Source: Meghimatium bilineatum (taxonomy: Eukaryota > Mollusca > Gastropoda > Stylommatophora > Philomycidae). From it: 64,000 nt of DNA. Position 1 is the first letter of the stretch; each line of letters opens with the position of its first letter. The notes under the pieces are model-generated. The model worked only from the letters and a program-made list of their open reading frames with translations. It did not search any database and had not been told where the DNA came from. A program made the translations under genes and the position numbers. Shown in pieces: positions 34,907-44,971 of this stretch. Location of the stretch: assembly GCA_034231615.1 (NCBI GenBank), contig CM067315.1:37549129-37613128 (forward strand), given 5' to 3'.

Positions 34907-35175
34907 AAGAGACCACACACTCCAATATTTTACTCCCACGCTTCTGGAGAGAAACCCATTACCCAAACTCCCAATTTTTTTATGACATTGTCCTGTCACC
35001 TCCAGTTAGTGTTGTCGTTTCATGGACACGTTTTTTCCGGTCAGTGTTTGTGAGGTGTGTGTTTTTCCGGACAGTGTTCGTGAGGAGTGTGTTTTTCTGT
35101 TGTCCGATTAGCAATCTATGAATGTCATAGAGGCAACAGATGAGCATCAAAATCGATACCTCTATATAACGTATT
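34907..35175. other. Short unassigned stretch
   Basis: GTGTTTTTCCGGACAGTGTTCG-like blocks repeat twice near 35030-35100; otherwise nothing. Confidence 0.4.
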
Positions 35176-35512
35176 TTTACTTTGGTCTTTACGCGTGCAT
35201 GGGACAAACAGTAATGTAACTTATGTTTATTTTGGTCTTTACGCGTGCATGGGACAAACAGTAATGTAACTTATGTTTATTTTGGTCTTTACGCGTGCAT
35301 GGGACAAACAGTAATGTAACTTATGTTTATTTTGGTCTTTACGCGTGCATGGGACAAACCATAATGTACTTATGTTTATTTTGGTCTTTACATATGCATG
35401 GGACAAACTGCAATGTAACTTATTTTTATTTTGGTCTTTTCATGTGCATATAACAAACAGTAATGTAACATACGTTTATTTTGGTCTTTACACTTGTATG
35501 GGACAAACCATG
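35176..35512. repeat. 50-bp minisatellite, about 7 copies
   Basis: Unit GCGTGCATGGGACAAACAGT, AATGTAACTTATG, TTTATTTTGGTCTTTAC. The first three copies are identical and the later ones diverged. Confidence 0.96.
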
Positions 35513-35744
35513 CAAGATGATTCCAGATTCTTAGATATAGTCGAGGGGATGGGAGGAACGGAAATAGAAGCGCACAAACGGGGTTCATAAAGAATAAAGA
35601 AATGCCTCAATTGTACTAAGTATTCCTGCCGAGATTACCATTCATAGTACCTAGCTCTGTAGCGTCACGTGATAGTCCTCAATTATCTCAGAAGAAATAC
35701 ACTTGTAAACAGGACTTTACTACACGAGATGGAACACGTAACAT

Positions 35745-36022
35745 TTACAATACATTCTCTAAACACTAATGTCAATACACATTCATCAAACACTGATGTC
35801 AATACATAATATATGAACACTGATGCTAATACACATTCTTGAAACATCGATGCAGATACACATTATCTAAATACCGATGTCAATACACATTAACTAAACA
35901 CGATGCCAATACACATTCATCAAACACTGATGTCAATACGTATTCTTTGTACGTTGATGCAAATACATATTATCTAAACAATGATGTCAGTACACATTCT
36001 TCAAACATCGATGCAAATACAA
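35745..36022. repeat. About 28-bp degenerate minisatellite, about 10 copies
   Basis: Unit AACACTGATGTCAATACACA then TTCATCAA, with many substitutions and indels; older than its neighbours. Confidence 0.85.
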
Positions 36023-36067
36023 AGATTCGAAATTATGTTATGTGTATCAATGAAGAAATGTGGTTCA

Positions 36068-36197
36068 ATGATGTTATGTGTATCATTGAAGATATGTGTA
36101 TCATTGAAGATATGTGTATCATTGAAGCTATGTGTATCATTGAAGCTATGTGTATCATTGAAGATATGTGTATCATTGAAGCTATGTGTATCATTCT
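36068..36197. repeat. 18-bp minisatellite, about 7 copies
   Basis: Unit TATCATTGAAGATATGTG, with GAAGCTATG variants. Confidence 0.95.
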
Positions 36198-36424
36198 TGG
36201 AAAAATCAGAAATAGTGCAGGCGCGTTTCTTGCTGGATTATCCTACTTTATTTATAGAGCGGAGAAATTTCATGTCAATCCGTACCTACGCATCGGCATC
36301 ACACACGAACCATCCACTACGCTGGGAAGCATCACAAGAAGCAGATTAAAAAGAAAGCATTCATGAACTGGCAGAAGATGTTAAAGAACAGAGAAGCGCA
36401 TTAGGTTATAGACCATAAGGACTC

Positions 36425-36740
36425 ATCATCGTCATCATGTGCCGTCTCCGCAACGAAAGTTGTCTGCAACAGATCTCCAACATCCCCTGTCTCTTATTTT
36501 GGTGGTGCACTCTACTAGACTGTAACCTGTCCATCTTGTGATGTTACTCTCCCACTTGTATCTCTGTCTACCTCTTGTTCTCTTCCCTTTGACTTTACTT
36601 TCTAGTAAGGTCTTCAATAATGTGTCATGTCTTTTAATAATGTCCAAAATATTTTATTTGCTTGATCTTTATTTCTCTTACTAATTCTTTCTTCATATTA
36701 AATGTTTTTAGAACCTTTGTTTTTTCTCTTTTCTATTCAT
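36425..36740 (-). mobile_element. LINE L-A 3' end, copy 3
   Basis: Minus-strand translation: RHDTLLKTLLESKVKGKRTR, GRQRYKWESNITRWTGYSLV and RGCWRSVADNFRCGDGT, an intact C-terminal block close to that at 6753. On the plus strand it starts after ACTCATCATCGTCATCATG, the ATG-rich tail. A weak AGGACT duplication may flank it. 5' truncated. Confidence 0.88.
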
Positions 36741-36829
36741 GAGGACTAGTGGGAAAGTCAATCTATCAACTTCCATGCTAATGATAATAATATTTAATAG
36801 GAAATTGGACAATGTTATTACAGCGCAAA

Positions 36830-37230
36830 TAGACTCAGAGATCCAAATTCTAGTCAGTGAGAATGCCTAGGATGGGGATGTTGTTGTCCACAGTGATGGA
36901 CCCATGGTTCGGCACGTACTTGGGCATTCATATCTCAATCAGAGTGAAGGGCATAAAGGAAGAAAGTGAAGTTTTCAGTATAACAACTACAAGTATCACG
37001 TTGGATGTAATAATGGGGTCCAGAGAAATAACACAACTACAAGTATCACGTTGGAAGTAATAATGGGGTCCAGAGAAATAACACAACTAGAGACTCGCAG
37101 CGCTACGTGGACCTGTTTTCTCACTGACTGTGAGCCTGTTTAGAAAGATTCAGTCGAGTTATCTACACCATCAGTTAATTGAGTCGATAGAGAAGAGTAC
37201 GGTGAAGAGATTAACTCGTCATTTTGTGTT
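36830..37230 (+). mobile_element. LINE RNase H domain relic (lineage L-H)
   Basis: Translation gives RVKGIKEESEVFSITTTSIT, then after a frameshift SLFRKIQSSYLHHQ and IESIEKSTVKRLT. It matches the RNase H domain of a known animal LINE type, with the pattern VxExSxAFxVTTSSMTMEV...DSMSMLRKIQ...IESI. RNase H removes RNA from the RNA-DNA hybrid. A 50-bp segment (ACAACTACAAGTATCACGTT...) is duplicated in tandem at 36984-37090 inside the domain. Inactive. Confidence 0.7.
36984..37090. repeat. 50-bp tandem duplication inside LINE relic
   Basis: ACAACTACAAGTATCACGTT, GTAATAATGGGGTCCAGAGA repeated with one or two changes; just over two copies. Confidence 0.92.
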
Positions 37231-37375
37231 CTTTCTATTTTCCTGTTGGAAGAATATTTTTCGCATGATCATGTTAGTCTCCTCACAGAATTGTCTAAAC
37301 ATTTCTTCTCTGTTGTTACTTGCCCTTAGCCAAAAATTGTTATACGACGTTCTGGAGTCTAAGTTAAATAATTAT

Positions 37376-37388
37376 AAATATGTAGAAT
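37376..37388. repeat. Target-site duplication of element F, left
   Basis: AAATATGTAGAAT, identical to 37669-37681. Confidence 0.9.
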
Positions 37389-37668
37389 CGCCCGTGTGTT
37401 GCCTGGCCCGAAAGGGGAGCAAAGAATAGCAACACTGTTTATCTTCCACGCATGTCGTAAAAGGCGACTAAGGAGGTTATGGGATGGAGTTGGCTGTCCC
37501 ATCCCATATAGGGTCAGTGACCCAAAGCCAAGCTTAAGACGGATGTGTCAGGCCGAAAGGCGCAGATATCACAGCAATGCTGTAAACCATGACACGGCGC
37601 ATTCCGTTCTCCGGACTACATCCTGTTAATCTGCAGGAGTTTGAGAACGAACGCAGAAGAAGAAGAAG
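37389..37668 (+). mobile_element. Element F, SINE-like or LINE 3' end, longest copy
   Basis: A 280-bp insertion bounded by identical 13-bp duplications. It begins CGCCCGTGTGTTGCCTGGCC, contains TGTCGTAAAAGGCGACTAAG, GGCTGTCCCATCCCAT, GTCAGGCCGAAAGGCGCAGA and CTCCGGACTACATCCTG, and ends GAGAACGAACGC then a (GAA)n tail. No protein is encoded. Other copies are at 57140, 60632 and, decayed, 13225 and 63005. The GAA tail resembles that of the RNase H LINE ending at 43781, so that LINE may have mobilised it. I see no clear tRNA A/B boxes. Confidence 0.88.
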
Positions 37669-37681
37669 AAATATGTAGAAT
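37669..37681. repeat. Target-site duplication of element F, right
   Basis: AAATATGTAGAAT, overlapping the last A of the GAA tail. Confidence 0.9.
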
Positions 37682-37689
37682 ATATTTAT

Positions 37690-38700
37690 TGGCAGTATAT
37701 TTCGTTGCTCCAGTGTTTTCTAAATATGTGAACACGAACACCAAAACTGCACTATTTAAAACGATCATTATGCCATCACTATGCTACCAATGTCAAACAT
37801 GGACTAGTGTTGTTAGTACAACATAATTCAAAAGAGAACTTGTTACAACCGAAATTACTTGTCTACGTAAAATCCTCGAAGTAACAATCAGAAATGGAAA
37901 CATCAGAAGGCTAACAAAACAAACGCAATGCAAATCCTGGATTATGTCAGACGGCAATATATTAATTTGTTTTCAAATGCTTCCAGATTACCATTAGTGT
38001 CCCTCAAAACAGGCAGTACTATACAGACATGATGTTTAAAAACCAGGGGCAGACCATGCAAACAATGGATTACAGAAATAAAGGAGTCAACGAAAACAAA
38101 CATATATGAACCACACCAAAAAAGCCATCTCCAGATAACTTCTACCCCTGGTGCTGCAAGGTACAAAGCTATCTCCAGACAACTTCTACCCCTGGTACTG
38201 CAAGGTAAAAAGCCATCTACAGACAACTTCTACCCATGGTGCTGCAAGATACAAAGCCATCTCCAGAGAACTTCTACCCCTGGTGCTGCAAGACACAAAC
38301 CCATCTCCAGAAAACTTCTACCCCTGGTGCTTCAAGGTACAAAGCCATCTCAAGACAACTTCTACCCCTCGTGCTGCAAGGAACAAAGCCATCTCCAAAG
38401 AACCTCTATCCCTGGTGCTGCAAGGTACAAAGCCATCTCCAGAGAAGTTCTACCCCTGGTGCTGCAAGGTTCAAAGCCATCTCCAGAGAAGTTCTACCCC
38501 TGGTGCTGCCAGGCACAAAGCCATCTCCAAAGAACTTCTACCCCTTGTGCTGCCAGGTACAAAGCCATCTCCAAAGAACTTCTACCCCTGGTGCTGCCAG
38601 GCACAAAGCCATCTCCAAAGAACTTCTACCCCTGGTGCTGCCAGGCACAAAGGCGCATAAAGCAAACAGAAGAAAGAAAGAAGAATATATTTTTTAAATT
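37690..38700 (+). mobile_element. LINE L-D 3' end expanded by a 44-bp minisatellite
   Basis: Translation: LFKTIIMPSLCYQCQTWTS, then ITCLRKILEVTIRNGNIRRL, QILDYVRRQ (with frameshifts) and GADHANNGLQK. It aligns with L-D at 8300 and 59290. After YMNHTKKA the last 44 bp of the LINE are amplified (38127-38651). At the far end the LINE resumes with GCACAAAGGCGCATAAAGCA, matching 9058 onwards (GCACAAAGTGGTATAAAGCG). Inactive. Confidence 0.87.
38127..38651. repeat. 44-bp minisatellite inside LINE L-D, about 12 copies
   Basis: Unit AAAGCCATCTCCAGAGAACT, TCTACCCCTGGTGCTGCAAG, GTAC. In the L-D copy at 8300-9090 the same segment is present once (AAAGCCATCTCCAGAGAACT at 9016). Unit ends change from GCAAGGTAC to GCCAGGCAC toward the 3' side. 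The 44-bp unit rotates the frame, so three plus frames are open in turn. Confidence 0.95.
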
Positions 38701-39239
38701 GTACCAGATTTATGAACATCTGTGTGTAATTGATTTATCCTCGATGCCAGTGTGGCGTTGTTAAAGTTAATATCGTTCTTGTAATGTTAACAACTGCAAT
38801 AAAACCTTAGATTTTCCTTCACTAAGGAAACAACTAACATAAATATGAAATTCTTCATGCTTGAACAACCATACATAATTGGAGGCAACTGAATAATATT
38901 TCACTATTGCAGATATCGATAAGCGTGATTTTTCGGGCATGCGCAAGCAAGGTGAAAGACATTTTTAAAATGAATATTCAAGAAGAATGAGCAAAAGGTG
39001 TGAGATATTGAATTGGAAAATATGAATACATTGAATTGAGTAGTGTCAAGCAGAAGCACCGATAGAGTAACAATATCAACTGCATAATAGTTCTATGGGC
39101 ATGCAAAATAAATAGATTTGACGTGCGAGCAGATAAAAGTATCACAACAATAAAACAAGTACAATATCATGTTTAATATCTCTTTTGTGTGTTATTATAT
39201 GCGTTGCGTCGTTATGTATATTATGTGCAGGCTATATTT
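38701..39239. other. Unassigned stretch
   Basis: Nothing supported. Confidence 0.5.
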
Positions 39240-40387
39240 GCGCTACTTCAGCTGAGCGAAAAGAAACTTGAATACAACCTACAACTAAACATCGACTTCA
39301 CCAACCAAGAAAAGGCATTTGACAAAATTTACAGATAAATACTGTGGGTAATATTGGAAGACTATGGAGTACAAGGATAATTAGTAGACAACATGAGAGC
39401 TTTATACAAAAACTGCCAAAGCGTAATCAGAATTACTGAGGGCACAATAGACCCATTTGAAATAAAAACAGGAGATAGACATGGCTGCGTACTATCACCA
39501 CTTCTGTTTTTAACATACACGGAAATGATAACTAAAGAAGCAGACCCAAGAAACAAATTCACCCCTGCAGAAACATCAAATGAAGATCACAGCTCACTCA
39601 ATTTGCAATTTCCAGCTTATCAATGTTTAATATACGAATCTGAAAACGAATTACAACTGCACACACACACACTTGCTCCATATAACCTGCGAACAACAAC
39701 ATGAAACTAAACAAATCTAAAACATAGACTATGAAGATAAGCAGAACACTAGGCCAGTTAAATGTATCTGATATTTGTACAGAACTAAAGCAAGTCACAG
39801 AGTTTAAATACGCGGGAAGCATATTTGCGGAGGATGAAAAACTCGACAGAGAGATTGAAAAAAGTTCCAAAAAGCCAATGTTGTGAATTACCAGCTGTCG
39901 CCAATACGTAAACACCCATCAATCTGCATGGCTACAAAACAACAATTGATAAACAGTATTTTTATACCAACTCTTTTTTACCAATGTCAAACATGGCCCT
40001 TGACAGAGACACTAGTGAAAAAGATCACAGTTGCGAAATGAGATGTTTGTGAAAAGTTATAAATGTCACGAGAAGAGACCGCCGGAGAAATGAAGATATT
40101 AGGAAAGACGCAAAGACTATCTCAAGTCAAGACTACATTGATAGGCAGCAAACCAGATGGTTTGATCACGTCATGAGAATCTTCGCAACCAGCTCTTCGT
40201 TCATACATCAGCAGAAGACCAGTTTACAAGGCACGAGGAAGACCAAGAACTAGATGGGTAATCAAAGAAACATTAAACAGACATGGCTTAACATGGCAAA
40301 TGAAAACTCAAATGACCAAAGACAAACACTCCGAATTCCCCCTACGACGCTTAGCGGCACAAGTGGAAATGACAATAGATAGATAGA
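39240..40387 (+). mobile_element. LINE L-D with RT palm relic, longest copy
   Basis: Contains RT motif A region FTNQEKAFDKI, then DNMRALYKNCQSVIRITEGT, PFEIKTGDRHGCVLSPLLF (motif B, QG changed to HG), a deletion where YADD should lie before ESENELQLH, TEFKYAGS-like sequence, INSIFIPTLFYQCQTWP, and the C-terminus ARGRPRTRWVIKETLNRHGL ending in TIDR and an (ATAG)n tail. In family members the first motif-A residue is Asp (DQEKAFD); here it is Asn. Motif C is lost. Clearly dead, 5' truncated. Confidence 0.9.
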
Positions 40388-41340
40388 TGATTTACGTCCG
40401 CGATGAAGACCGTTTGCTGGATACGTATGTGATATGACTGTTCTTATGCCTTCATCTTAGCAAATCTCATCGAGGAAACGCACTGTCTTCGAGATTGCGC
40501 TTACGTACGGCCCAGTATCTGAATAATTAACCCTGGTCAGACCTATTCACATCGAAGCACGAGCAATATCTTCACTAATCAGGTCTCGTCCAAAGTTTCT
40601 CAATATTTTCCTGCAGTGGCAACAGATTCCAGAAATAGCTGTCATTTCCAGGATCCAGAAAGACCTCACCTATCAATGTGGTACTTGTTTAGCGCAGTGT
40701 ATGATGTAGTATGAGGCAAATGGTTGAAAAGTAGTCTCGAAAAAGTATATAAACACACGATGTGAAATGACCATAGAGAATGTGGCACAGAATCAGAATC
40801 AATGAAGACATTCTGCAAGTAAAAATTCCACAAAGAGGACATACCTAGCTAATTCTAATATACTGCCGTGCTTATACTATATTGGAATAAAGACTCTTAA
40901 GTGAAATAAGTGTGTCGAATCCGCGAGTACAGGGTTTAATGAACCGTATGACTACACAAAACCAGCTCCCTGGCATCGGTAAGTTGCATTTGAGGTAGAC
41001 GTAATCAACCAAATTCAAAATTCATGCTTAACGCTTATCGTCTCTCCAACCCATTCTTTGAAACTGTCAACAGTGGACATATTTAAGCTTGCAACATTCA
41101 AGGGCATATTGAATGTTAAACCGTCAAGGAAAAGAGCGAGTTATACATTCGTTGCCTAGCAAAATATGTCACAATTTAGGGAAGCTAACCCGAATTAAAA
41201 GCATGTCGAAAACAGATTTGTTAGACTTACATGGCGCAAAATGACTAGTAGCAAAGAATAGGTGACCCTCTCCAGTGGAAATGATACACAAATTCTGGAC
41301 TACTACGGCAGAACGATCGCAGAAGAGGTAGATATACCAG
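40388..41340. other. Unassigned stretch
   Basis: Nothing supported over about 950 bp. Confidence 0.5.
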
Positions 41341-41344
41341 TTTC

Positions 41345-41572
41345 CACCTGAATAAAAGTCAAATACCTTCATAAATCCGTGGCCACTTGAACACAAGTCA
41401 AATATTTTCATACACCAGCGGCTACATGAACACAAGTAAAATGCCTTCATAAATCCGAGCCATCTGAACACCAAGTCAAATACCTTTATAAACCCGCGGT
41501 CACCTGAACACTAAGTCAAATACCCTCATAAACCCGCGGCCACCTGAACACTAAGTCAAATACCCTCATAAT
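41345..41572. repeat. About 40-bp minisatellite, about 5-6 copies
   Basis: Unit AAGTCAAATACCCTCATAAA, CCCGCGGCCACCTGAACACT; the 5' copies are more diverged. Confidence 0.92.
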
Positions 41573-41698
41573 CATGTCACTGAGATCCCCTGACAAAGAG
41601 AGTTATAGAGAAAATAAACGACTAAACGTAGATAAATAACTTATAGAGAATGCAAGAGGATATTAGAAGTGAATGGTAGGATCGAAGACAGATGATAA

Positions 41699-41787
41699 AA
41701 GTGTGGATGAAAGTGTAGATGAAAGTATAGATGAAAGTATAGATGAAAGTATAGATGAAAGTATAGATGAAAGTATAGATGAAAGCT
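41699..41787. repeat. 12-bp minisatellite, about 7 copies
   Basis: Unit GTATAGATGAAA; first copies GTGTGGATGAAA and GTGTAGATGAAA. Confidence 0.96.
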
Positions 41788-42246
41788 ATTGATGTGATAT
41801 GTAAAGTAAATAAATATAGCACGAGAAGAGGAGAAAACAAAATGTGAAAATAACAGCAATAAGAATTCATCTATTTTATCAGATTATTAAGTTTTCCCTG
41901 ACATTGTTGATTATATCTCTAGGAGCAACGAAGATTTGATTGACAGCATTGAAACAACAAAACTGTCAATGTAATAGATATTAGGACCTGTGATCAGAGA
42001 TAATGATTTGCTTTGAATTTGCAATCCAGAAAATTAGAGAAACTTTTTTTCTAGAAGACATTGATAATGATATATGCATATGGCTTGTGGGCAGAGGGAA
42101 CGTTTCAATGACTTTCTCAAAGCTTCTCTACACAGATTCTTCGTCGACAATATCTTCTAGAAAAAAATTCATAGGCACAGAAAAAAATCTGATGTTCCAT
42201 AGGGCAAAACAACAAGCACACTGATTTCCAATTCTGAATATACGTG
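41788..42246. other. Unassigned stretch
   Basis: Nothing supported. Confidence 0.5.
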
Positions 42247-42893
42247 TACAACATGTGCCAGGGGATTATGTGACAGATATACAACATGTGCCAGGGGATT
42301 ATGTGACAGATATACAACATATTGCAAGAAATTATGTGACAGATATACATGTGCCAGGTGATTATGTGACAGATATACAACATGTGCCAGGGGATTCTGT
42401 GACAGATATACAACATGTGCCAGGGGATTATGTGACAGATATACAACATGTGCCAGGGGATTATGTGACAGATATACAACATGTGCCAGGGGATTATGTG
42501 ACAAATATACAACATGTGCCAGGGGATTATGTGACAGATATACAACATGTGCCAGGGTATTATGTGACAGATATACAACATGTGCCAGGGGATTATGTGA
42601 CAGATATACAACATATTGCAAGAGATTATGTGACAGATATACATGTGCCAGGGGATTATGTGACAGATATACAACATGTTGCAGGAGATTATGTGACAGA
42701 TATACAACATGTGCCAGGGGATTATGTGACAGATATACAACATATTGCAAGAGATTATGTGACAGATATACAACATATTGCAAGAGATTATGTGACAGAT
42801 ATACAACATATTGCAAGAGATTATGTGACAGATATACATGTGCCAGGGGATTATGTGACAGATATACAACATGTGCCAGGGGATTCTGTGACG
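42247..42893. repeat. 33-bp minisatellite with three unit types, about 20 copies
   Basis: Unit AACATGTGCCAGGGGATTAT, GTGACAGATATAC. Three types: GTGCCAGGGG (33 bp), ATTGCAAGAG (33 bp) and a 27-bp type lacking the leading ACAAC block. The 27-bp type always follows ATTGCAAGAG, giving a recurring composite. One plus frame (QHVPGDYVTDI per unit) is open for 227 codons; both minus and plus frames are open, so I do not call a gene. Confidence 0.97.
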
Positions 42894-42899
42894 GAAGTT

Positions 42900-43093
42900 G
42901 ATAATTTATACATCATACACACCAAAGAGATTAAATGATGCGTCTCAGACTTCTCATCATCGTTGCATACACCAGAGCGATGCACACAGCACACAAATAA
43001 GATGTTTGTCATCAACCACGCACACACCAAAGAGATGCAACAAAACTGAGACGTCTGTCAGCATATCCACACACACCAGAGAGATTAAAGAAC
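42900..43093. repeat. Degenerate CACACACCAAAGAGAT repeat
   Basis: CACACCAAAGAGATTAAA, ACACCAGAGCGATGCA, CACACCAAAGAGATGCAA and CACACCAGAGAGATTAAA recur about every 50-65 bp. Confidence 0.65.
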
Positions 43094-43105
43094 ACAAGTC
43101 TGAAA
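43094..43105. repeat. Target-site duplication of RNase H LINE, left
   Basis: ACAAGTCTGAAA, identical to 43782-43793. Confidence 0.88.
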
Positions 43106-43781
43106 TAATTATGATACAGAAATCCAGGCAATTAGTGTGGCAGCTAAAAAACTGCTGAACTCCAACTCTGACCTACAGCCTGTGGTATTCCTGATAGATG
43201 CAAGGTCAGTGCTTCAAGCTCTCCAGTCTGAAAAACTAACAGACTTGAAAAAACTACTTAGCGAATTGTCTTACCAGTATAGGGTAACCATGCAGTGGAT
43301 ACCTTTTCACTGTGGAATACCAGGAAATGAAAAAGCAGACCAACTGGCTAAGGAAGGTGATGCCGAGGACCAACCAGATATACCAATCACCTACCATCAG
43401 AAAAAACAGATGATCAGGTCAATAAGAAAGCTACAAACACCAATACAAGGTGACTATCACATTATGAACAGATCAGAACAAGTTATAATTCTACGTCTCA
43501 GAACAGGACACAACCGACTCCGCAGTCACATGTATACAAAGTTCAAGATTGGCAAAACAGCCATGTGTACATGTGGACAGGCAGCACAGAGTGCCAAACA
43601 TATACTTCAAGAGTGTTCTGAGCATGAAACGCTGAGGCAGACATATTGGCCAGAGGAAACAACACTGGAATCAAAACTCTATGGGACACTGTATGAACTA
43701 CAAAAGACAGTGAGTTTTATTAAGGAGACAGAATTACAGATATAGACATGTTTCAAGTGAACGAAAGAAGAAGAAGAAGAA
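43106..43781 (+). mobile_element. Young 5'-truncated LINE with RNase H (lineage L-I)
   Basis: A 676-bp insertion flanked by identical 12-bp duplications and ending in a (GAA)n tail (43762-43781). It carries only the terminal RNase H and Cys-His part of ORF2. The unbroken reading frame, intact duplications and intact tail indicate a recent insertion. It lies in a degenerate repeat between the 33-bp array and the region of the MULE element. Confidence 0.92.
43107..43745 (+). CDS. RNase H and CCHC C-terminal part of LINE ORF2
   Basis: Open from the insertion junction to TAG at 43743-43745, about 212 codons; there is no own start, since the 5' part was lost on insertion (the first ATG in frame is not the family start). 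The RNase H fold shows YDTEIQAISV (catalytic Glu), VVFLIDARSVLQAL (catalytic Asp) and WIPFHCGIPGNEKADQLAKE (His and last Asp); the first catalytic Asp (TDGS) is missing. Then LRTGHNRLRSHMY and the zinc-binding CTCGQAAQSAKHILQEC (C-x-C...H...C). In such LINEs the RNase H digests template RNA during reverse transcription. Without RT and endonuclease it should be inert. Confidence 0.9.
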   Translation, partial: NYDTEIQAISVAAKKLLNSNSDLQPVVFLIDARSVLQALQSEKLTDLKKLLSELSYQYRVTMQWIPFHCGIPGNEKADQLAKEGDAEDQPDIPITYHQKKQMIRSIRKLQTPIQGDYHIMNRSEQVIILRLRTGHNRLRSHMYTKFKIGKTAMCTCGQAAQSAKHILQECSEHETLRQTYWPEETTLESKLYGTLYELQKTVSFIKETELQI

Positions 43782-43793
43782 ACAAGTCTGAAA
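43782..43793. repeat. Target-site duplication of RNase H LINE, right
   Basis: ACAAGTCTGAAA directly after the GAA tail. Confidence 0.88.
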
Positions 43794-44029
43794 ATGAAGT
43801 TACCATCACCTGCGAGAAAATGCTATAATTATCTTTAAAAATGTTCCAAAAGCGAATATTTTTTCATAAAAAAAAACGAAAAGGATTGATTTCACTACTA
43901 CTCAGGTTTCCCACTGTGCACTGCGTGCCACTCAACTAAGTAACCCGTCGCGTGTTGAGAGTACAATTCATGGAATCTAAGCTCATAGTTTCAGAGGATA
44001 ATTTCCTGGGATCTATGAACTGATTAACA

Positions 44030-44118
44030 TTTCAAACAAGACGTCACGAATTGGATTTGAATCTGCGACCTCTTGAGTGCAAGACAAACGACTTAACTAC
44101 TACGCCATGAGTCCCAAA
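44030..44118 (-). mobile_element. tRNA-derived SINE head or tRNA pseudogene
   Basis: Minus strand reads GGGACTCATGGCGTAGTAGT, TAAGTCGTTTGTCTTGCACT, CAAGAGGTCGCAGATTCAAA, TCC. TGGCGTAGTAGTTAAG fits a tRNA A box and AGATTCAAATCC a B box, with tRNA-like spacing. Such heads are typical of tRNA-derived SINEs. The body is not defined. Confidence 0.65.
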
Positions 44119-44176
44119 TATTACAATCTAGTATATACGAATGATAATAAATCTAATAGTTTTAATTAGTACCTTT

Positions 44177-44237
44177 AAAAAACTCATCCAGTATAAAACT
44201 CAACCAGTATAAAACGCATCCTGTATAAAACTCATCA
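44177..44237. repeat. 18-bp repeat, 3-4 copies
   Basis: ACTCATCCAGTATAAA, ACTCAACCAGTATAAA, ACGCATCCTGTATAAA. Confidence 0.85.
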
Positions 44238-44385
44238 CCACTTTATCGCAGGGTACAGAATACCCACTGCCAAGTGTCATGAAGTCGATTAGGTTGCAGT
44301 ATAATGACTTGTATTCGTTTCTATAAATCGATACTCATTAGATCCATATTTTACAATGCTGCGTGAGGAATCGATACGGTAACCG

Positions 44386-44705
44386 GACAAAATATTCTAA
44401 GACAAAATATTCCCAGACAAAATATTCCCAGACAAAATATTCCAGACAAAATATTCCAGACAGAATATAGCAGACAAAATATTTCCAGACAAAATATTCC
44501 CAGAAAAAATATTCCCAGACAAAATATACCAGACAAAATATTCCCAGACAAAATATTCCCAGACAAAATATTCCCAGACAAAATATTCCCAGACTAAATA
44601 TTCCAGACAAAATATTCCAGACAAAATATTCCCAGACAGAATATTCCCAGACTAAATATTCCAGACAAAATATTCCAGAAAAAATATTCCCAGACAAAAT
44701 ATTCC
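44386..44705. repeat. About 16-bp subterminal array, left arm
   Basis: AGACAAAATATTCCC units of 13-17 bp, about 20 copies, with slight length changes. Confidence 0.93.
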
Positions 44706-44971
44706 TAAATAGCCAAAAATTAGGTAAAAAATTATAGTAATAGTAACATAGACAAATTGGTGAAGTAATTTCAGACAATCTCCTAGGAGATACGGCAGGT
44801 TTTATGCAAACATAAGATGTAAACATAGTATAACATCTTGTATACAAACATTCCGTGGAGAGATATGGAGTGACTATGGCTGTGAAAATAACACCTTTAT
44901 TGTTCAAAGTATTGTGTTTCCACAAACTAGAAAAGTCAAATAACAAACATAGGCTGGACTCAGGGATTCAA

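Noticed and set aside
42117-42938. 227- and 251-codon repetitive frames on both strands
   Set aside because: Artefact of a 33-bp unit; both strands open together and unit changes are not biased to third codon positions.
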